From assembly GCA_900542425.1 (NCBI GenBank), contig UQNQ01000014.1, positions 1 through 48,050 of the forward strand: a DNA stretch of 48,050 bases, in the 5' to 3' direction. The notes below the pieces were generated by a model. The model had not been told where the DNA came from and searched no databases. It saw only the letters and a list, made by a program, of their open reading frames with translations. The stretch comes from an uncultured Eubacteriales bacterium. Its GTDB lineage: Bacteria > Bacillota > Clostridia > Oscillospirales > CAG-272. The translations under genes were made by a program, and so were the position numbers. Below, one piece after another: positions 26,301 to 36,048 of this stretch. Numbering within the stretch: the first letter of the stretch is position 1; each line of letters begins with the position of its first letter.

Positions 26301-29300
26301 TTACTGAAAATATTTTACCGCAGCACGGAACATTCCAATATCAAAATTACCGGGGACATTGCGGTAAAGCCCGGAACCGACCCTTTCGGAATGCCCCATC
26401 TTACCAAACACTCTGCCATCCGGAGACGTAATGCCCTCCACGGCAAAAGCAGAGCCGTTAGGATTGAAATGCACATCATATGTCGGATTACCATCCATAT
26501 CCACATACTGTGTGGCAATCTGTCCGTTTTCCGCAAGTGTGCGCACTACACCATCGGACGCAAGGAAGCGTCCCTCTCCATGTGAAATGGGAACCGTAAC
26601 AATGTCGCCCACTTTCACCTCGGAAAGCCAAGGAGAAAGATTGGAGCAAACCCTTGTTCTTACAAGGCGCGACTGATGCCGTCCAATGACATTGTAGGTC
26701 AGTGTCGGCGCATTTTCATCCGCATCGACAATTTTACCGTACGGGACAAGGCCAAGCTTAATCAAAGCTTGGAATCCGTTGCAAATACCCGCCATCAGTC
26801 CGCCGCGGGAATCAAGAAGTTCTGTTGTTGCTTCCTTTACTTTCGCATTCCGGAAAAATGCCGTGATGAATTTGCCGGAGCCGTCCGGCTCATCTCCGCC
26901 GGAAAAACCACCCGGTATAAAGATAATCTGTGACGCTTCAATTTTTTTTGCAAATAATTCCGCCGAACGGGAAATTCCCGCTGCTGTCAGATTGTTTATG
27001 ACAAAGATCTCCGGCTCCGCACCGGCATCCGCAAACGCCTTCGCACTGTCATACTCACAGTTTGTGCCGGGAAATACGGGAATCAAGACATGCGGTTTCG
27101 CCGTTTTTACGATAGGCGACACCCGCCTGTTGCTTTCATAAGAAAACGCGGGGATTTTACCGTCTCTTTGCGGAATATTGCATGGATAAACCGGCTCCAG
27201 CACAGATTCATATGCGCCAAGCAGAGAATCCAGCGATATGGTTCCGCCGTGATAGGAAATGACCGGATCTGATATCGTTTCTCCCAGTACCGTACCAATC
27301 TCTTCCTTCTCAGAAAGCTCAACAAGGAAAGAACCGTAACTGTAACCGAACAAATCCTTCATAGAAAGCGCCTCGTCATACCGAAATCCGATACGGTTAC
27401 CGAAACACATCTTCATGACAGCTTCCGCAACGCCGCCAATCGTCGGCGTATAAGCAGCAACCCCTTTGCCGGATCTCATAAGGGAGGTGACGATATTGAA
27501 AGTCTGAATCAGGGATTCCGATATCGGAAGTCCGTTTTTATCATATTCCGGACGCAGCCATACAACCGAATGACCCGCACTCTTAAATTCGCCGGACAGC
27601 ATATTGCCCGCCTTCTCTGTCGTTACCGCAAAGGAAACCAGTGTTGGCGGAACGTCGATATTTTCAAAAGAACCGCTCATGGAATCTTTACCGCCAATCG
27701 CCGCAATGCCAAAATTCATTTGTGCTTTAAACGCACCGAGCAGAGCCGCAAGCGGTTTCCCCCAACGCCGTTTATCATGCTGCAGCTTTTCAAAATACTC
27801 TTGAAATGTTAGATACACATCTTCAAATTTTGCACCCGATGCAATCAGCTTCGAAACCGATTCCACAACAGCGAGATATGCACCATGATATGGACTTTTC
27901 TCCGAAATCATCGGGTTATAGCCCCATGCCATCACGGAACAATCCTCTGTATGCCCTTTTTCCACCGGAATTTTATGCGCCATCGCCTGAATCGGGGTAA
28001 GCTGGTATTTCCCGCCGAACGGCATTAGTACAGTTCCGGCACCGATAGTCGAATCAAACCGCTCAGAAAGCCCTCTTCGTGAACAAATATTAAGATCACG
28101 TGCCAGCTTTCCGTATTCCGCGGCAAAATCTGTTCCGATTTCCTTTTCAAAAGCCATAGGAGACACCGGAGCAATTTCAATATGTTTCTCCGCACCGTTG
28201 GAGTTCAAAAAGGCGCGGGAAAGGTTGACAATATCTGTCCCGTTCCAACGCATGACAAGACGCGGCTCTGCCGTTACTCTTGCCACGATGGTCGCCTCCA
28301 GATTTTCACTATCGGCGAGAGCCTGGAAACGTGCCCCGTCCTCTGCTGCGACAACCACCGCCATACGCTCCTGTGATTCACTGATGGCAAGCTCCGTCCC
28401 GTCAAGGCCTTCATATTTTTTCGGTACGGCGTTCAGATCGATAAAAAGACCGTCTGCAAGCTCTCCGATGGCAACCGATACGCCGCCGGCCCCGAAATCG
28501 TTGCAGCGCTTAATCATACGACATGCTTCAGGATTCCGGAACAAACGCTGTAATTTACGTTCTTCCGGCGCATTTCCCTTCTGCACCTCGGCGCCGCAGC
28601 TTTCCAGCGAAGAAAGGTTATGAGACTTTGAAGATCCGGTTGCGCCGCCGCAGCCGTCACGTCCTGTTCTTCCGCCGAGAAGAATGACGACATCTCCCGG
28701 CGCCGGGCATTCACGCCGAACATTTTTTTCCGGCGCAGCCCCGACAACAGCTCCGATTTCCATATGTTTTGCAACGTAACCGGGATGATAGATTTCATCA
28801 ACCTGTCCGGTGGCAAGTCCGATCTGATTTCCGTACGAGGAATAGCCTGCCGCGGCTGTCGTTACAATTTTCCGCTGAGGCAGCTTGCCCCGAATCGTTT
28901 CGGATACCGGCACGGTCGGATTGGCGGCGCCGGTTACGCGCATTGCCGCATATACGTAGGAACGTCCGGAGAGCGGATCACGAATGGCACCTCCGATACA
29001 GGTGGCAGCGCCTCCGAACGGTTCGATTTCCGTCGGATGATTGTGCGTTTCATTTTTGAAAAGCAACAGCCACGGTTCCTTTTTTCCGTCAACCTCAATG
29101 TTGATTTTGACTGTACACGCATTGATCTCATCGGACTCATCAAGTTTTTCGAGTTTTCCCGCCCGCTTTAAAGCCTTTGCCGCAAGTGTGGCAATATCCA
29201 TTAAACATATCGGCTTTGTTCTGCCGAGGCTTTCCCTTGTTTTCAAATATTCGTCATATGCCTGAGAAAGCTCTTTGTCCTCAAAGGTCACACGGTCAAT

Positions 29301-29990
29301 GGTCGTAAGAAAGGTTGTATGTCGGCAATGGTCAGACCAATAGGTGTCGATCATTTTAATTTCCGTAACGGTGGGGTTTCTGCCTTCTTTACGGAAATAA
29401 TCCCGACAGAACCGAATATCGCCTTCATCCATAGCAAGACCGCGTTCACGAATCAATGCGGAAAGTCCTTCGTCATCAAGCTCGGTAAAGCCGTCCATCA
29501 CCTCCACAGAGGTCGGGATTCTGAAATCAGGCGCAAGGGTTTCGGGAAGTGTCAACGCTGCCTCACGGCATTCTACGGGATTGATAACATATTTTTTGAC
29601 GCGTTCAATATCTTCCGTCGAAAGTGCCCCGTAGAGCAGATATACCTTAGCCGTCCGAACGGTAGGCCGCTCTCCCTCTGAGATAATCTGAATGCATTGT
29701 GCCGCAGAATCTGCACGCTGATCGAACTGTCCCGGCAGATATTCCACAGCGAATACATAGGCTCCCGCATTTTCAAGCCGTTCATGGATTATATCCAGCT
29801 GCGGCTCGGAAAAAACCGTCTTTTTGCACGACTCAAACAGCTCTGCATCGATATGTTCCACATCATAGCGGTTCCATATCCGAAGCCCTTCTAAGGCTTC
29901 CATACCGAGAAGTCCCTTCAGATCCGCAAGCAGAGAAGCGGCTTCATTGGCAAGTTCCTGTTTCTTTTCTACATATACTCTGTATACCAT
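26301..29990 (-). CDS. purL: Phosphoribosylformylglycinamidine synthase, single-chain
   Basis: Fourth step of purine synthesis: FGAR plus glutamine plus ATP gives FGAM. It is the long single-chain form, 1229 residues. The order is an N-terminal PurS-like part, two AIR-synthase-type ATPase halves (SDHCRHTTF near residue 220, FKNETHNHPTEIEPFGGAAT, and SKSHNLSSLES) and a C-terminal class I glutaminase with Cys in GLMAGICNGFQAL and ISHGEGRF. The start is set at the second of two adjacent ATGs (29990), six bases after AAGGAG. It is the last gene of the operon, ten bases after purD. Confidence 0.96.
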   Translation of the reverse strand: MVYRVYVEKKQELANEAASLLADLKGLLGMEALEGLRIWNRYDVEHIDAELFESCKKTVFSEPQLDIIHERLENAGAYVFAVEYLPGQFDQRADSAAQCIQIISEGERPTVRTAKVYLLYGALSTEDIERVKKYVINPVECREAALTLPETLAPDFRIPTSVEVMDGFTELDDEGLSALIRERGLAMDEGDIRFCRDYFRKEGRNPTVTEIKMIDTYWSDHCRHTTFLTTIDRVTFEDKELSQAYDEYLKTRESLGRTKPICLMDIATLAAKALKRAGKLEKLDESDEINACTVKINIEVDGKKEPWLLLFKNETHNHPTEIEPFGGAATCIGGAIRDPLSGRSYVYAAMRVTGAANPTVPVSETIRGKLPQRKIVTTAAAGYSSYGNQIGLATGQVDEIYHPGYVAKHMEIGAVVGAAPEKNVRRECPAPGDVVILLGGRTGRDGCGGATGSSKSHNLSSLESCGAEVQKGNAPEERKLQRLFRNPEACRMIKRCNDFGAGGVSVAIGELADGLFIDLNAVPKKYEGLDGTELAISESQERMAVVVAAEDGARFQALADSENLEATIVARVTAEPRLVMRWNGTDIVNLSRAFLNSNGAEKHIEIAPVSPMAFEKEIGTDFAAEYGKLARDLNICSRRGLSERFDSTIGAGTVLMPFGGKYQLTPIQAMAHKIPVEKGHTEDCSVMAWGYNPMISEKSPYHGAYLAVVESVSKLIASGAKFEDVYLTFQEYFEKLQHDKRRWGKPLAALLGAFKAQMNFGIAAIGGKDSMSGSFENIDVPPTLVSFAVTTEKAGNMLSGEFKSAGHSVVWLRPEYDKNGLPISESLIQTFNIVTSLMRSGKGVAAYTPTIGGVAEAVMKMCFGNRIGFRYDEALSMKDLFGYSYGSFLVELSEKEEIGTVLGETISDPVISYHGGTISLDSLLGAYESVLEPVYPCNIPQRDGKIPAFSYESNRRVSPIVKTAKPHVLIPVFPGTNCEYDSAKAFADAGAEPEIFVINNLTAAGISRSAELFAKKIEASQIIFIPGGFSGGDEPDGSGKFITAFFRNAKVKEATTELLDSRGGLMAGICNGFQALIKLGLVPYGKIVDADENAPTLTYNVIGRHQSRLVRTRVCSNLSPWLSEVKVGDIVTVPISHGEGRFLASDGVVRTLAENGQIATQYVDMDGNPTYDVHFNPNGSAFAVEGITSPDGRVFGKMGHSERVGSGLYRNVPGNFDIGMFRAAVKYFQ

Positions 29991-30000
29991 CATTCTCTCC

Positions 30001-31269
30001 TTATTTTTGCGCCGCAAGTGCGCGCGCTCCAATATCCTTTCGGTAAAAACCATTTTCAAGCTTTACCTGTTCCACTTTTTTATATGCTGCGGCAATCGCC
30101 TGCGGCAATGTTTCGGAAACGGAAGTAACTCCTAATACACGCCCGCCGGCACTGACAAGTCCTGCCTCCGTCTTCTTCGCACCCGCAACATAAACGACAC
30201 CGTCTGCCCCATCCAAGGGATAGGAAAGCGCATATCCGCTCTCATATTTCACGGGATATCCTTTTGACGCAACAATCACACAGCATGCGGATTTTTCACT
30301 GAACCGGACGGGAACATCAGCAAGTCTTCCCTCCGCTGTAGCCATCATGATTTCAAGCAAATCGCTTTCCAGCAATGGCAGCACTACCTGCGTTTCCGGA
30401 TCACCAAACCGGCAGTTATATTCAATCACACGAGGTCCTGCGGATGTCAGCATCAATCCGAAGTAAAGACATCCGCGGAAGGTACGCCCCTCTCGGTTCA
30501 TCGCATCCATCGTCGGCAAAAAGATGGTTTTCATGCAGAGCTCGGCAATCTCGGGCGTATAATACGGATTTGGGGCAATCGTTCCCATTCCGCCGGTATT
30601 GGGACCTGTGTCGCCGTCTCCTGCACGTTTGTGATCCATGGAGGAAACCATCGGCACAACCGTTTTGCCGTCGGTAAAGGACAGCACCGACACCTCGGGA
30701 CCCGTCAAAAATTCCTCAATGACAATCCGTGCGCCGGATGCTCCGAAAATTCTGTCTGCCATCATGGAATGTACTGCGGCTTTCGCTTCCTCACGGGTTT
30801 GCGCGATAATCACGCCTTTTCCAAGCGCAAGTCCGTCCGCCTTGATTACAGTCGGAATCGGCGCCGTATCAAGATAAGAAAGCGCTTTTTCCATATCATC
30901 GAACACTTCATATGCCGCAGTAGGAATCCCGTATTTTTTCATCAGATTTTTGGCAAAGACCTTACTTCCTTCGATGATCGCCGCATTTTTTCTAGGACCG
31001 AAGCATCGGATTCCCGCCTCCTCCAGCGCGTCCACCGCGCCAAGCACCAGTGGATCATCCGGCGCTACTACCGCAAAATCGATTTTCTTTTCTTTTGCAA
31101 AAGCAACCATTCCCTCGATATCCTTGGCGCCAATATCGACGCAAACAGCATCCGCGGCGATGCCCCCGTTGCCAGGGAGCGCATAAATCATCTCCACCGC
31201 AGAACTTTCTTTCAGTTTTTTTATGATCGCATGCTCACGGCCTCCGCCGCCGACCACCATCAGTTTCAT
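30001..31269 (-). CDS. purD: Phosphoribosylamine-glycine ligase (GAR synthetase)
   Basis: Second step of purine synthesis: joins glycine to phosphoribosylamine using ATP. It has 422 residues from the ATG at 31269, which begins the canonical MKLMVVGGGGREHAI; an in-frame ATG 42 bases earlier is less likely. The ATP-grasp domain includes KADGLALGKGVIIAQ, EEFLTGPEVSVL and SSMDHKRAGDGDTGPNTGGM, with RVIEYNCRFGDPETQ as the metal site. A 308-base gap separates it from purH, the only large gap within the operon. Confidence 0.96.
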   Translation of the reverse strand: MKLMVVGGGGREHAIIKKLKESSAVEMIYALPGNGGIAADAVCVDIGAKDIEGMVAFAKEKKIDFAVVAPDDPLVLGAVDALEEAGIRCFGPRKNAAIIEGSKVFAKNLMKKYGIPTAAYEVFDDMEKALSYLDTAPIPTVIKADGLALGKGVIIAQTREEAKAAVHSMMADRIFGASGARIVIEEFLTGPEVSVLSFTDGKTVVPMVSSMDHKRAGDGDTGPNTGGMGTIAPNPYYTPEIAELCMKTIFLPTMDAMNREGRTFRGCLYFGLMLTSAGPRVIEYNCRFGDPETQVVLPLLESDLLEIMMATAEGRLADVPVRFSEKSACCVIVASKGYPVKYESGYALSYPLDGADGVVYVAGAKKTEAGLVSAGGRVLGVTSVSETLPQAIAAAYKKVEQVKLENGFYRKDIGARALAAQK

Positions 31270-31577
31270 AAGCTTCCCTTCCGCGCTGCTGCCGCAGACG
31301 CTTTGATTCATCTTTTTTCTATCTTGTCATAGTCATAAACCAAAACCACCGTTACCCAAGAACAGACTTGCCCGCAAGCCCTCTCCGCCTGCGAAACCGC
31401 TTTCTTCGCCGGTCCTGATAAGATTTGCAAGGACATTCAAAAGTCCCTATTTTCAGGCCGAAATTCTTTCGGAATCCAAGCAGAGCAGTCTCTCGTATTC
31501 TTCAAAACAGCGGTGTTTTTTCTTTTTCCATAAGACGGCGAAAGCCGGCGATCACTCAGCCGGCGCACCATATGATA
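31270..31577 (-). other. Gap between purH and purD, possibly a decayed small gene
   Basis: No intact gene, promoter or terminator was found. Protein-like pieces occur in different frames on the minus strand: MEKEKTPLF stops, then EEYERLLCLDSERISA follows if one T is dropped from a TTTT run, and LLNVLANLIRTGEESGFAGG lies further along in a third frame. Helical character resembles small chaperone-type proteins, but frame choice was mine and could mislead. The rest of the operon has gaps of at most about 160 bases, so this stretch is unusual. Confidence 0.35.
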
Positions 31578-32762
31578 TCAATGATGGAAAAGGCGCATTC
31601 CTGTAAACGCCATTACCATGCCGTATTGGTTGCAGCACTCGATGACAAGATCATCCCGCACAGAGCCTCCCGGCTCTGCGATATAGGAAACCCCGCTTTT
31701 TCTTGCCCGTTCGATATTGTCACCAAACGGGAAAAAGGCGTCGGAGCCAAGAGAAACCCCTGATATTCCGGCAAGGTAATCCGCCGCCTCTTTTTCCGTG
31801 AGCGGTTCGGGACGGCGCGTAAAATATTTTTGCCATATACCGTCGGCACAGACATCTTCCTCATTTTGATTGATATAACCATCGATGACATTGTCACGGT
31901 CCGGTCTGCCAAGTGTCGGAAGGAATGGAAGCGCAAGAACCTTTTCATGGCGGCGGAGCTGCCATGTGTCCGCTTTATTTCCGGCAAGGCGTGTGCAGTG
32001 AATTCTCGACTGCTGCCCAGCGCCGACACCGATTGCCTGTCCATCCACAGCATAGCAAACGGAATTTGACTGTGTATATTTCAGTGTAATAAGAGAAATG
32101 ATAAGATCCCGCTTTGCACTTTCCGGCAGATTTTTATTTTCTGTCACGAGATTTTTGAGAAGTTCCTCCCCTATCTCGAAATTGTTGCGTCCCTGCTCAA
32201 AGGTGACGCCGAATACATCCTTTGTTTCAACCGGCGCCGGCACATAGGAAGGATCGATTTTGACAATATTATAATTCCCTTTTCTCTTGGTTTTTAAAAT
32301 TTCCAATGCCTCAGGCGTATACCCAGGTGCAATGATTCCGTCTGATACCTCGCGTTTGATGAGAGTTGCCGTCGTTTTATCGCACACATCAGAAAGTGCG
32401 ATCCAATCGCCGAAAGAAGACATTCTGTCTGTACCACGTGCTCTGGCATAGGCACAGGCGAGCGGAGAATCGTCGAGTCCCTCAATATCGTCCACAAAAC
32501 AAGCTGCTTTCAGCTCTTTCGAAAGAGGAGTTCCCACGGCGGCGGAAGTCGGGCTGACATGTTTAAAAGAGGTTGCACTCACCATTCCCGTTGCTGCGGA
32601 AAGCTCATGAACAAGCTGCCATGAGTTGAATGCATCAAGAAAATTGATATACCCGGGACGACCGGAAAGAATTTCAATCGGAAGATCTTTCCCGTCCTTC
32701 ATATAGATTTTTGCCGGCTTTTGATTGGGATTGCAGCCATATTTCAGTTCAAATTCTTTCAT
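31578..32762 (-). CDS. purH: Stand-alone AICAR formyltransferase (PurH C-terminal activity only)
   Basis: Transfers a formyl group from 10-formyl-THF to AICAR, giving FAICAR. The protein has 394 residues with only the AICARFT part of PurH: Lys67-His68 in SFKHVSPTSAAVG, QSRIHCTRLAGNKAD, GSDAFFPFGDN, EPGGSVRDD and the usual C-terminal RLFHH. The N-terminal IMP cyclohydrolase domain of normal 510-residue PurH is missing. The next gene upstream in the operon, of the PurO family, should supply that step. GGAGGAAATAAAACG precedes the ATG; the gap to the PurO gene is 18 bases. Confidence 0.93.
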   Translation of the reverse strand: MKEFELKYGCNPNQKPAKIYMKDGKDLPIEILSGRPGYINFLDAFNSWQLVHELSAATGMVSATSFKHVSPTSAAVGTPLSKELKAACFVDDIEGLDDSPLACAYARARGTDRMSSFGDWIALSDVCDKTTATLIKREVSDGIIAPGYTPEALEILKTKRKGNYNIVKIDPSYVPAPVETKDVFGVTFEQGRNNFEIGEELLKNLVTENKNLPESAKRDLIISLITLKYTQSNSVCYAVDGQAIGVGAGQQSRIHCTRLAGNKADTWQLRRHEKVLALPFLPTLGRPDRDNVIDGYINQNEEDVCADGIWQKYFTRRPEPLTEKEAADYLAGISGVSLGSDAFFPFGDNIERARKSGVSYIAEPGGSVRDDLVIECCNQYGMVMAFTGMRLFHH

Positions 32763-32780
32763 CGTTTTATTTCCTCCGGA

Positions 32781-33500
32781 TCATTGGTTTTTGTTAATCA
32801 TACGATTCTGAATCGTTCCGTCTGCAAGGTCAATATAACGAACATACAGCGAAATTCGATTGTTTTCATCAAGAGCTTCCCATAAAGAGGCGGTAAACTG
32901 CTCGATATCATCCGGAATCACAACACGTTCCGGCTCTCCCGTAAACGTTGGAATCGGATTTCCGTCACAGCGATAGGTATGAATAAAATGACCGACTCCC
33001 GCAAGTGCCGGATACCGGAACAAATATCGCGCGCAGGCAGTACCTTCTTTATCCGCACTTTTGAGGATGCTCATTTCATATGTAAAATCTCCTTCTGCAA
33101 AATGCAGGATACCGCTGATACGAGGGGTAAAATTCGGCGCGTCCGGCTCAAATTCACGTGTTTCAAGTGCATCTGCAAATGTTTTGCCACTTCGGATAAA
33201 TTCATAAATCGTATCGGTCTGATCGCCGTTGGTCACGATAAGATCGTTTCCGATACGGCGCACAGGAGAATAAATAATCAAAGAAGGATCTTCTACCCGG
33301 GAAGCATCGTACGGATGAATGATGACTTCTTCTCCTTTTTCCACAAAAATCCGGTTGCGGCTGTTTTCACTGCGTCCCATAATAAAATAAGCAAAAACCG
33401 CTTTTTTCCCGTCTCTGCTTTTGCCGATGACAATACCCCGTCCGACATAAGAATTGCCGCGGATAATGTCCGCAATGGGCTGCACTTGATAGATATCCAT
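32781..33500 (-). CDS. purO: IMP cyclohydrolase, PurO family
   Basis: Probable last enzyme of IMP synthesis, closing the ring of FAICAR. It has 239 residues. It resembles the archaeal PurO type (IMP_cyclohyd fold): NSYVGRGIVIGKSRDGKKAV near the start, MGRSENSRNRIFV, NFTPRISGILHF and VGHFIHTYRCDGNPIPTF. It is unrelated to the cyclohydrolase domain of bacterial PurH. Placement next to an AICARFT that lacks that domain strongly supports the role. AAGGA precedes the ATG. Confidence 0.88.
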   Translation of the reverse strand: MDIYQVQPIADIIRGNSYVGRGIVIGKSRDGKKAVFAYFIMGRSENSRNRIFVEKGEEVIIHPYDASRVEDPSLIIYSPVRRIGNDLIVTNGDQTDTIYEFIRSGKTFADALETREFEPDAPNFTPRISGILHFAEGDFTYEMSILKSADKEGTACARYLFRYPALAGVGHFIHTYRCDGNPIPTFTGEPERVVIPDDIEQFTASLWEALDENNRISLYVRYIDLADGTIQNRMINKNQ

Positions 33501-33531
33501 AAATAATTCCTTTCTTTACGCCGATGCGCAT

Positions 33532-34149
33532 TTATTTTTCATTTTTTTCTTTGATTTTCGCCGATACAAGCTCTGCGGCTTCCGGCAGCAGCTTCCATTC
33601 AGCTTCTTCCATGACGCGGCGCTGAAGCGTCTCAGGTGTATCACCCTCTTTGACCTCCACCGCTTTTTGAAGAATAATTTTTCCTCCGTCCGGTACTTCA
33701 TTGACAAAATGTACCGTCGCCCCCGTTACTTTGACACCGTAGGCGAGCGCCGCCTCGTGAACATGAAGACCATAATATCCTTTGCCGCAGAATGAGGGAA
33801 TCAGCGACGGATGAACATTGAGAATCCTCTGCGGATAAGCTGCGGTAAAGTCCGACGAAAGAATACTCATGAAGCCTGCAAGAACAATCAGTTCGATTTC
33901 ATATTTCCCCAAGAGTTCTTTGATTTTTTTCTCAAAAGCTTCCTGAGAACCGCAACCCGCCTTGGAAACAACATATGACGGAATCCCGGCACATTTTGCA
34001 CGTTCCAAAGCATATACGCCTTCTTTGCTGGAAATGACAAGGGAAAGCTTTCCGGAATGCAGCGAACCTGCAGTCTCAGCATCGATGAGCGCTTGTAAAT
34101 TGGTCCCTCCGCCGGAAACCAATACGGCAATTTTTACGGGGCTCTCCAT
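33532..34149 (-). CDS. purN: Phosphoribosylglycinamide formyltransferase
   Basis: Third purine step: formylates GAR using 10-formyl-THF. It has 205 residues with IAVLVSGGGTNLQALID at the start, the catalytic region ILNVHPSLIPSFCGKGYYG with its Asn-His pair, and TGATVHFVNEVPDGGKII with the Asp. AGGAGCCAAA precedes the ATG. Together with PurH it is one of two formyl-THF users in this operon, and it directly follows the formate-channel gene. Confidence 0.96.
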   Translation of the reverse strand: MESPVKIAVLVSGGGTNLQALIDAETAGSLHSGKLSLVISSKEGVYALERAKCAGIPSYVVSKAGCGSQEAFEKKIKELLGKYEIELIVLAGFMSILSSDFTAAYPQRILNVHPSLIPSFCGKGYYGLHVHEAALAYGVKVTGATVHFVNEVPDGGKIILQKAVEVKEGDTPETLQRRVMEEAEWKLLPEAAELVSAKIKEKNEK

Positions 34150-34180
34150 TTTGGCTCCTTTCCGACTTCCTTTCGGGCAG

Positions 34181-34855
34181 TCATACCATCAAATTTCTTG
34201 TGTCTTCGGATTTCTCTTCCGTCTGTTTCGGAAGTGATTGTTTTTGCGTTGGTTTTTCGCGGCATAAGAATAAGAGAAATGTCATAAGCAATGCGCCCGC
34301 GGCATTTCCGAAAATGACAATCCACAAATAGACGAAAGCGTCAAAGCTCACGATCCCCGATGAGGAAAAATAAAACATGTTGGCGATGGAATGCTCAAAG
34401 CCACTCAGGATAAAAACAGGTACACAGAAGAAAATTCCCCACACGGACTGGTTCTTTCGGTAAATCACCACCGCAAGGTACATGAGAATCCCGCAAAACA
34501 TAGCTCGTATCAACGTTTCCAGCGCTGTTTGTGAGAGTTTGCCCTCACAAAGCAAAGCTGCCTTTTGCCCCACTGCAGGCAAAGCAAATCGGATGGCAGT
34601 ACCGGTGGCAAATGTACCGACAAGATTTCCCAAAAGGGATAAAAGGAGTGCTGATACGTCCGCTTTTGTATGAGCTTCCACAAGGAACCCCACTTTTCCG
34701 GTAAACAGTGCAAACCCACGCATACAGATGCAAAGCAGTGCTACGGAAAAAAGGACAGCGCCAACATACTTGTTATCACAAGAAAGATAAACGCTTCCGC
34801 CAATTCCGATGAGAATCCCGGCAAGTATGCCGAGAATCAAATCGCGTCTTAACAT
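34181..34855 (-). CDS. Formate/nitrite transporter (FNT) family channel
   Basis: Six-helix pentameric channel family moving formate, nitrite, hydrosulfide or similar small anions. The protein has 224 residues, shorter than FocA (about 285), mainly at the termini. Characteristic motifs are ILAGILIGIGGSVYLS, FTGKVGFL, LLGNLVGTF, GFEHSIANMFY (with the central-pore histidine) and IVIFGNAAGALL. The C-terminus is a short charged cytoplasmic tail. The gene overlaps the end of purM by 7 bases and precedes purN by 31, so it is clearly part of the purine operon. Formate as substrate is inferred from that context: formate-THF ligase would make 10-formyl-THF from it. Confidence 0.9.
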   Translation of the reverse strand: MLRRDLILGILAGILIGIGGSVYLSCDNKYVGAVLFSVALLCICMRGFALFTGKVGFLVEAHTKADVSALLLSLLGNLVGTFATGTAIRFALPAVGQKAALLCEGKLSQTALETLIRAMFCGILMYLAVVIYRKNQSVWGIFFCVPVFILSGFEHSIANMFYFSSSGIVSFDAFVYLWIVIFGNAAGALLMTFLLFLCREKPTQKQSLPKQTEEKSEDTRNLMV

Positions 34856-35889
34856 AATACCACTCTTTCGGCAGATTGAACAATCTCGCCGAGGAAATAA
34901 GCGTCCTCCCCTGCTTCACGCAGAACGGCAAGCGCCGCATCCGCATCCGCTGCGGATACAATCACACACATGCCGACACCCATGTTGAAGGTATTGTACA
35001 TATCGCGTTCCGGAATATTCCCCGTCTTCGCGATCAAATCGAAAATCGCAGGCACACGGACAGCGCGCTTTTCGATTTTCGCCCCGAGCCCTTCCGGGAT
35101 GCTTCGGGGAATATTCTCATAGAATCCGCCGCCTGTAATATGAGAGATCCCTTTTACAGAAATTTTTTTCAAAAGCGAAAGAATCGGCTTTACATAAATT
35201 TTAGTCGGAGTCAGCAGTGTTTCTCCGACAGATTTTCCGTTCAATGCCTCAGAAGGAGCCTTGATATCCGAGTGCTCCACGTCAAATACACGCCGCACCA
35301 GAGAAAATCCGTTGGAATGCACACCGGAGGACGGCAGCGCAAGGATAACATCCCCCGCGCGCATGGCTTTGTTGTCGATAATGTCCTCTTTGTTCACCGC
35401 GCCGACAGCAAATCCGGCAAGATCATATTCATCAGAAGGATAAAAGCCGGGCATCTCTGCTGTTTCTCCGCCGATAAGCGCACAGCCCGCTTGAACACAG
35501 CCTTCCGCAACGCCGGAAACGACAGCCGCGATCTTTTCAGGTACATTCTTTCCGCAGGCAATGTAATCAAGAAAGAAAAGTGGCCGCGCACCGCTGCAAA
35601 TAATATCGTTGACACACATAGCGACACAGTCGATCCCGACGGTATCGTGCTTGTCCATAAGGAAGGCAAGCTTCAGTTTTGTACCGACGCCGTCCGTTCC
35701 GCTCACGAGCACAGGATGACGAAACTCTCCGAGATCCAGTGCAAAAAGGCCTCCAAATCCCCCGATATCCGATACGACTCCGGGAATCATGGTTCTCGCG
35801 ATATGAGCCTTCATTAGCTCCACCGCACGATATCCGGCGGTAATGTCAACGCCCGCCGCAGCATAGCTTTCCGATTTGGAATTCTGCAT
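34849..35889 (-). CDS. purM: Phosphoribosylformylglycinamidine cyclo-ligase (AIR synthetase)
   Basis: Fifth purine step: closes FGAM to AIR with ATP. It has 346 residues: YAAAGVDITAGYRAVELMK at the start, VSGTDGVGTKLKLAF, CVNDIICSGARPLFFLDYI, ALIGGETAEMPGFY and the C-terminal ISHITGGGFYENIPR. GGAGAAAATTT precedes the ATG. The 159 bases before it, after purF2, hold no gene that can be supported. Confidence 0.97.
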   Translation of the reverse strand: MQNSKSESYAAAGVDITAGYRAVELMKAHIARTMIPGVVSDIGGFGGLFALDLGEFRHPVLVSGTDGVGTKLKLAFLMDKHDTVGIDCVAMCVNDIICSGARPLFFLDYIACGKNVPEKIAAVVSGVAEGCVQAGCALIGGETAEMPGFYPSDEYDLAGFAVGAVNKEDIIDNKAMRAGDVILALPSSGVHSNGFSLVRRVFDVEHSDIKAPSEALNGKSVGETLLTPTKIYVKPILSLLKKISVKGISHITGGGFYENIPRSIPEGLGAKIEKRAVRVPAIFDLIAKTGNIPERDMYNTFNMGVGMCVIVSAADADAALAVLREAGEDAYFLGEIVQSAERVVLC

Positions 35890-36048
35890 AAATTTTCTCC
35901 ATTCTGCCGCCTGCGCGGCTCATTATCGTTTTTTCTGAAATGATATCACCGGAAGCTGCCCTTATACATAAGTTTTCTCGACAGCTTAACAAACATCAGT
36001 ATGATATTCATCCGTTTTTCTATCATCTGTCCGAACGGATTCCCCTTT

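Noticed and set aside
26137..26303. Short plus-strand frame after the serine hydrolase gene
   Set aside because: It lacks a ribosome site and reads straight through the bidirectional terminator.
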